Assembly: GCA_031399165.1 (NCBI GenBank)
Contig: JANNOO010000037.1
Location: 29,395 to 93,394 of the forward strand
DNA: 64,000 nt
From: JAKFWI01 sp031399165
GTDB lineage: Bacteria; Pseudomonadota; Alphaproteobacteria; Caulobacterales; Aquidulcibacteraceae
Direction: 5' to 3'
Under the pieces are notes generated by a model that worked only from the letters and a program-made list of their open reading frames with translations, searched no databases and was not told the DNA's origin. Made by a program: the position numbers and the translations under genes. Shown here piece after piece: positions 60,712-64,000 of this stretch. The number at the start of each line of letters is the position of its first letter. Position 1 is the stretch's first letter.

Positions 60712-62841
60712 ATGTCGGCCACCGAAACCATAGCGCGTCTGCATAGAAGCTGGGCGGCGGCGAAGGCTGCGTTCGCCACCGAGATCGCGCACGCGCCAGC
60801 CGATGGCGCGATTGATTGGCTGCGCGCCGCGGTAAACGCCCTGCCCGAAGGCATCGTGTTTCTCGATCCCGAGGGCCGCTACATCCTCTGGAACGAGCGC
60901 TATGCCGAAATCTACGCCAAGAGCGCCGATCTGTTTAAGCCGGGCGCGCGCCTGGCCGACACGCTGCGCATCGGGGTTGAGCGCGGCGACTATCCTGAAT
61001 CGGCCGGCCGCGAGGAGGAATGGATCGCCGAACGTCTGGCGAAACTGGCAAACCCGCAGGCGCCGCACGAACAGCGCCTCTCCGACGGCCGCTGGATCCT
61101 GATCGAAGAACGCAAGATGGCCGACGGCTGCACGATCGGCCTGCGTGTCGACGTGACCGAAATCAAGCGCAAGGAAGAAGGCTTCCGCCTGCTGTTTGAC
61201 GCCAATCCGGTGCCGATGTTTCTCTACGACGCGCACACCCACCGGATCCTCGATGTAAATGATGCCGCCTGCGCGCATTACCTCTACACGCGGGACGTGC
61301 TGAAGAACCGCAATATCGGCATCATCTACAATGAAGACTTCGATAAATGGCGCCCGAGCGGCCCTGCCCGCCACGTCAAAGGCGATGGCGCGCTGATCGA
61401 AGCCGCCACGTTTTCGCAGGAACTTAACCATAACGGCGTCGAAGCGATCCTGCTCGCCGCCGTCGATGTAACGGAGCGGCGCCGCGCCGAAGCGCGCCTC
61501 GCGCACATGGCGCGCCACGACGCGCTGACCAACCTGCCCAACCGCGTCTATTTCCGCGAAGCGGTGGAAGAGCAACTCTCGTATCTCAGCCCGGCGGGCA
61601 ATGGCTTCGCGCTGTTCCTGTTTGACCTCGATCACTTCAAGGCCGTCAATGACACGCTCGGCCATTCGGTCGGCGATATTCTGCTGCAGGCCGTCGCGTC
61701 CCGCGTGCGCGGGCATCTCAAGCACGGCGATATTCTCGCCCGGCTTGGCGGCGATGAATTCGCACTGATCCATACCGGCGGCGATCCGATGGCGATCGCC
61801 GATCTGGTCGATTGCATCATCACGGACGTCAGCCAGCCCTACGATATTGACGGCCACCAGGTGCAGATCGGCGTTTCAGTCGGCATCGCGATCGCCCCGC
61901 GCGACGGGGACAATCCCGATCGCCTGCTGAAGGCGGCCGACCTCGCGCTTTATGCAGCGAAGGCGCAAGGCCGCGGCCAGTTCCTGTTTTTCGATGCGGC
62001 GATGGACGAAGCGCTGCAATCGCGCCGCCAGCTCGAAATCGATTTGCGCGCCGCGCTGGAAAACGGCGAACTGTGCGTGTTCTACCAGCCGCTCATGGAT
62101 CTGCGCAGCAAGCAGCCTTCGGGCTTCGAGGCGCTGGTGCGCTGGCGCCATCCCGCACGCGGGCTGATCTCTCCGGCCCATTTCGTGCCGCTCGCAGAAG
62201 ACACCGGGTTGATCGGCCCGATCGGCGAAATGGTGCTGCGTCAGGCGTGCAAGGACGCCGCGTCCTGGCCGATCAACGCGAAAGTGGCGGTCAACCTTTC
62301 GCCGATCCAGTTCCGCGCGTGCGACGTGCTCAGCACGGTGATGAACGCGCTGAAAGATAGCGGCCTCGCGCCGCAACGCCTCGAACTCGAAATCACCGAA
62401 GCGCTGCTGCTGGAGCGCGATGATAAAGTGCTGGCCACGCTAAACGGCCTGCGTGCGCTCGGCGTCGGCATTTCGATGGACGATTTCGGCACCGGCTATT
62501 CGTCGCTCTCCTATCTGCGCGCCTTCCCGTTCACGAAAATCAAGATCGACCAGAGCTTCGTGCGCGATCTGCGCGCCAGCGCCGACAGCAAGGCGATCAT
62601 CCGCGCGATTTTGAGCCTCGGCGAAAACCTCGGCATGAGCGTGCTCGCCGAAGGCATCGAAACCCAGGAAGACCTCGACTTTTTGATCGCCGAAGGCTGC
62701 ATCGAAGGCCAAGGCTATCTGTTCAGCCCGCCAAGGCCGATGGAAGAATTGTTTCCCAACGCAGAAGCCGCCGGAGCGCAAGTGGAAGATTTCATCGCGC
62801 GGTTCGGCGTGAAGCAGGAAAAGCTGCGCGACGTGGGGTGA
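60712..62841 (+). CDS. PAS-GGDEF-EAL cyclic-di-GMP enzyme
   Basis: 709 aa from ATG 60712 (GTG 60709 and TTG 60706 directly precede it). Two PAS-like sensor segments (~45-140 and ~155-255), GGDEF domain with intact active site RLGGDEFALI and EAL domain with GFEALVRWRHP, NLSPIQF, ELEITE and DDFGTGYSSL. Both cyclase and phosphodiesterase residues look functional, so the net activity depends on the PAS input. No transmembrane helix: a cytosolic sensor. Confidence 0.95.
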   Translation: MSATETIARLHRSWAAAKAAFATEIAHAPADGAIDWLRAAVNALPEGIVFLDPEGRYILWNERYAEIYAKSADLFKPGARLADTLRIGVERGDYPESAGREEEWIAERLAKLANPQAPHEQRLSDGRWILIEERKMADGCTIGLRVDVTEIKRKEEGFRLLFDANPVPMFLYDAHTHRILDVNDAACAHYLYTRDVLKNRNIGIIYNEDFDKWRPSGPARHVKGDGALIEAATFSQELNHNGVEAILLAAVDVTERRRAEARLAHMARHDALTNLPNRVYFREAVEEQLSYLSPAGNGFALFLFDLDHFKAVNDTLGHSVGDILLQAVASRVRGHLKHGDILARLGGDEFALIHTGGDPMAIADLVDCIITDVSQPYDIDGHQVQIGVSVGIAIAPRDGDNPDRLLKAADLALYAAKAQGRGQFLFFDAAMDEALQSRRQLEIDLRAALENGELCVFYQPLMDLRSKQPSGFEALVRWRHPARGLISPAHFVPLAEDTGLIGPIGEMVLRQACKDAASWPINAKVAVNLSPIQFRACDVLSTVMNALKDSGLAPQRLELEITEALLLERDDKVLATLNGLRALGVGISMDDFGTGYSSLSYLRAFPFTKIKIDQSFVRDLRASADSKAIIRAILSLGENLGMSVLAEGIETQEDLDFLIAEGCIEGQGYLFSPPRPMEELFPNAEAAGAQVEDFIARFGVKQEKLRDVG

Positions 62842-63029
62842 TCGGGGCTCTGACCCCGCCAAAACGGTCATTGAGCGCTGCGGCGCGACCGGGCAAAACT
62901 CGCCGACGGAGGAGGACGCTGAACAAGCACAAGTCTGACGTCTTCTCGGCCGCAAAGCGCGGAAACAAATAGTTTTCCGCATGGCATACTCTTATTGACT
63001 ACGGCAAGCTGATCTGATTAGTTCGCCAT

Positions 63030-63374
63030 ATGGCAAACCGTGAGCATCGCTTGAATCTTGCGTTCGCAGCGTTGGCCGATCCGACCCGGCGCGCGATCGT
63101 CGCTCGATTGTGTAGCGGCGACGCTACGGTCGGCGAACTCGCCGAGCCTTTTGAGATCGGGCTGCCGACGCTGCTGAAGCACATCCGCGTGCTTGAACAC
63201 GGCGGCCTCGTCTCGTCGGAAAAATCAGGGCGCGTACGAACATGCTCCCTCACACCTGAAGCGCTTCAAAGCACAGAGGGCTGGCTTCGCGCGCACATCG
63301 CGACCTGGGAAAGCCGGCTCGACCGCCTGGAAGCTCACCTGGCCCGCAAAAGAAAGAGATTACGAAATGACTGA
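63030..63374 (+). CDS. ArsR-family transcriptional regulator
   Basis: 114 aa. Winged-helix start LNLAFAALADPTRRAIVARLCSGDATVGELAEPF and GLPTLLKHIRVLEHGGLVSSEKSGRVR. It is the SdpR-like subgroup paired with SRPBCC proteins and overlaps the next gene by 8 bp. No ribosome site precedes ATG 63030; a TTGACT at 62995 would put the transcription start close to the ATG, so the mRNA may be leaderless. Confidence 0.92.
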   Translation: MANREHRLNLAFAALADPTRRAIVARLCSGDATVGELAEPFEIGLPTLLKHIRVLEHGGLVSSEKSGRVRTCSLTPEALQSTEGWLRAHIATWESRLDRLEAHLARKRKRLRND

Positions 63375-63867
63375 CAGCACAGAATCCGCCTGGGCCGCCT
63401 GGCCGCTTGACCGCGAAATCGTCATTGCACGCGTCATTGACGCGTCCCGTGAAATGGTCTTCGACGCGTGGGCCGACCCAAAGCAGATCACGGAATGGTT
63501 CGGTCCAAAGGGCCTAACGATCGAGACGCACGAGATTGACGTCCGCGAGGGCGGCATGTGGCGGTTTGACATGGTTGGGCCGGATGTTCGCTACGACAAT
63601 CGCATGACTTTTCTCCGCATCGAACGGCCGTATCTGATCGAGGTCGATCATGGTTCCGACAAGGATGATGACCCGGGGAAGTTTCGAACGCTAATCACGT
63701 TTGACGAGCAAACGGACGGAAAGACGGTTCTCACCTTGCGTCAGATGCATCCAACGCGCGCGCAGCGCGAGGCAGGCATTGGCTTCGGTGCAGTCGAATT
63801 CGGCTACCAGACGCTCGACAAGCTCGCCGACCACATGGCCGCGCGCACTGCGCGAGAGGCCGGATAG
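63367..63867 (+). CDS. SRPBCC (AHSA1-like) protein
   Basis: 166 aa from ATG 63367. Family blocks: IVIARVIDASREMVFDAWADPKQITEWFGPKGL and GGMWRFDMVGPDG-like core, ending FGYQTLDKLADHMAA. Ligand-binding helix-grip fold; the ArsR partner probably regulates it. The stop codon TAG at 63865-63867 lies 6 bp before the second IS copy, but the length is normal so it appears complete. Confidence 0.9.
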   Translation: MTDSTESAWAAWPLDREIVIARVIDASREMVFDAWADPKQITEWFGPKGLTIETHEIDVREGGMWRFDMVGPDVRYDNRMTFLRIERPYLIEVDHGSDKDDDPGKFRTLITFDEQTDGKTVLTLRQMHPTRAQREAGIGFGAVEFGYQTLDKLADHMAARTAREAG

Positions 63868-63873
63868 GGCCGA

Positions 63874-64000
63874 GGCTGTGTGGAAACGCTCTGGTTCGTC
63901 GGGCACGGTCGTCGGGGCGAGCCTGAAGATCAGGCGGCCATCGCCCGGATCAGCGGCTTGACGCCAAATAGTGCGATCATCCGCTTCAGATTGTATGCCA
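63874..64000. mobile_element. Second IS1182-family copy, cut by window end
   Basis: Starts with GGCTGTGTGGAAACG and is identical to bases 40623-40749 over all 127 visible positions. Same orientation as the first copy, 23,251 bp away. The left flank again reads GGCCGA, as at the first copy. Confidence 0.92.
63930..64000 (-). CDS. IS1182-family transposase, C-terminal end only
   Basis: Minus-strand stop at 63930-63932 and the last ~23 codons, identical to the end of the transposase at 40679 (…KRMIALFGVKPLIRAMAA). The rest lies beyond the window. Confidence 0.9.
   Translation of the reverse strand, partial: AYNLKRMIALFGVKPLIRAMAA

Overview
The window is high-GC, densely coded DNA from an alphaproteobacterium. 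Lines of evidence: the order ileS-lspA-DUF3035-M16; the block murA-DUF2948-hisD-UPF0262-LMW phosphatase-infA-maf-RNase E/G-yacG; a tRNA-His that lacks G-1 and has U72 and A73; several promoters matching the alphaproteobacterial general-stress sigma factor EcfG (GGAAC-N16/17-CGTT); and two TonB-dependent receptors of the oligotroph type. A member of the Caulobacterales (Hyphomonadaceae-like) is my best guess, but the genus is not established.

Layout. 1-5.4 kb (minus): M16 protease (cut by the window edge), BamF-like lipoprotein, lspA and ileS, the last carrying an in-frame repeat element. 5.8-9.4 kb: glutathione peroxidase behind an EcfG-type promoter, an RcnB-like periplasmic protein, and groES-groEL behind a degenerate CIRCE. 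9.5-11.3 kb: an AT-richer island with a BstYI/BglII-type restriction-modification pair. 11.3-16.4 kb: small hypotheticals, class II DAHP synthase, and a hybrid kinase with a stand-alone receiver. 16.7-20.4 kb: TonB receptor, TetR regulator and an MsrQ/ferric-reductase-like haem membrane protein. 20.4-26.3 kb: DUF445, the circularly permuted ATP-grasp/alpha-E/Anbu proteasome-like locus, an M48 protease and tRNA-Phe. 26.5-34.4 kb: a probable catabolic cluster (ABM monooxygenase, flavin/Fe-S oxidoreductase, Tat amidohydrolase, TetR, TonB receptor, SDR). 34.5-38.3 kb: PHA depolymerase-type esterase, a stress membrane-protein operon behind an EcfG-like promoter, and a hemerythrin. 38.5-43.7 kb: tRNA-His, AsmA, an intact IS1182-family element and an FAD protein.

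44-51.2 kb (minus) is the conserved murA-to-yacG block, with start/stop overlaps at most junctions and an extra short-chain dehydrogenase wedged between infA and maf. 51.3-54.8 kb holds tRNA-Thr, a 59-aa membrane protein with a perfect EcfG promoter, a TIR-ParA fusion with a basic partner protein and msrB, and a second small protein with a perfect EcfG promoter. 54.8-63.9 kb holds a SRPBCC/GyrI-like membrane protein, an orphan carboxyltransferase, a cNMP-patatin phospholipase, a micro-ORF/leader locus, a PAS-GGDEF-EAL protein and an ArsR-SRPBCC pair. The window ends inside a second, identical-so-far copy of the IS.

Most interesting: the TIR-ParA/partner module (possible defence or toxin-type system), the palindromic repeat translated inside ileS, the set of EcfG promoters that links several small genes into one stress regulon, the BstYI-like R-M island, and the uncharacterised catabolic cluster. 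All functional statements rest on motif and family recognition by eye; no database search was run.
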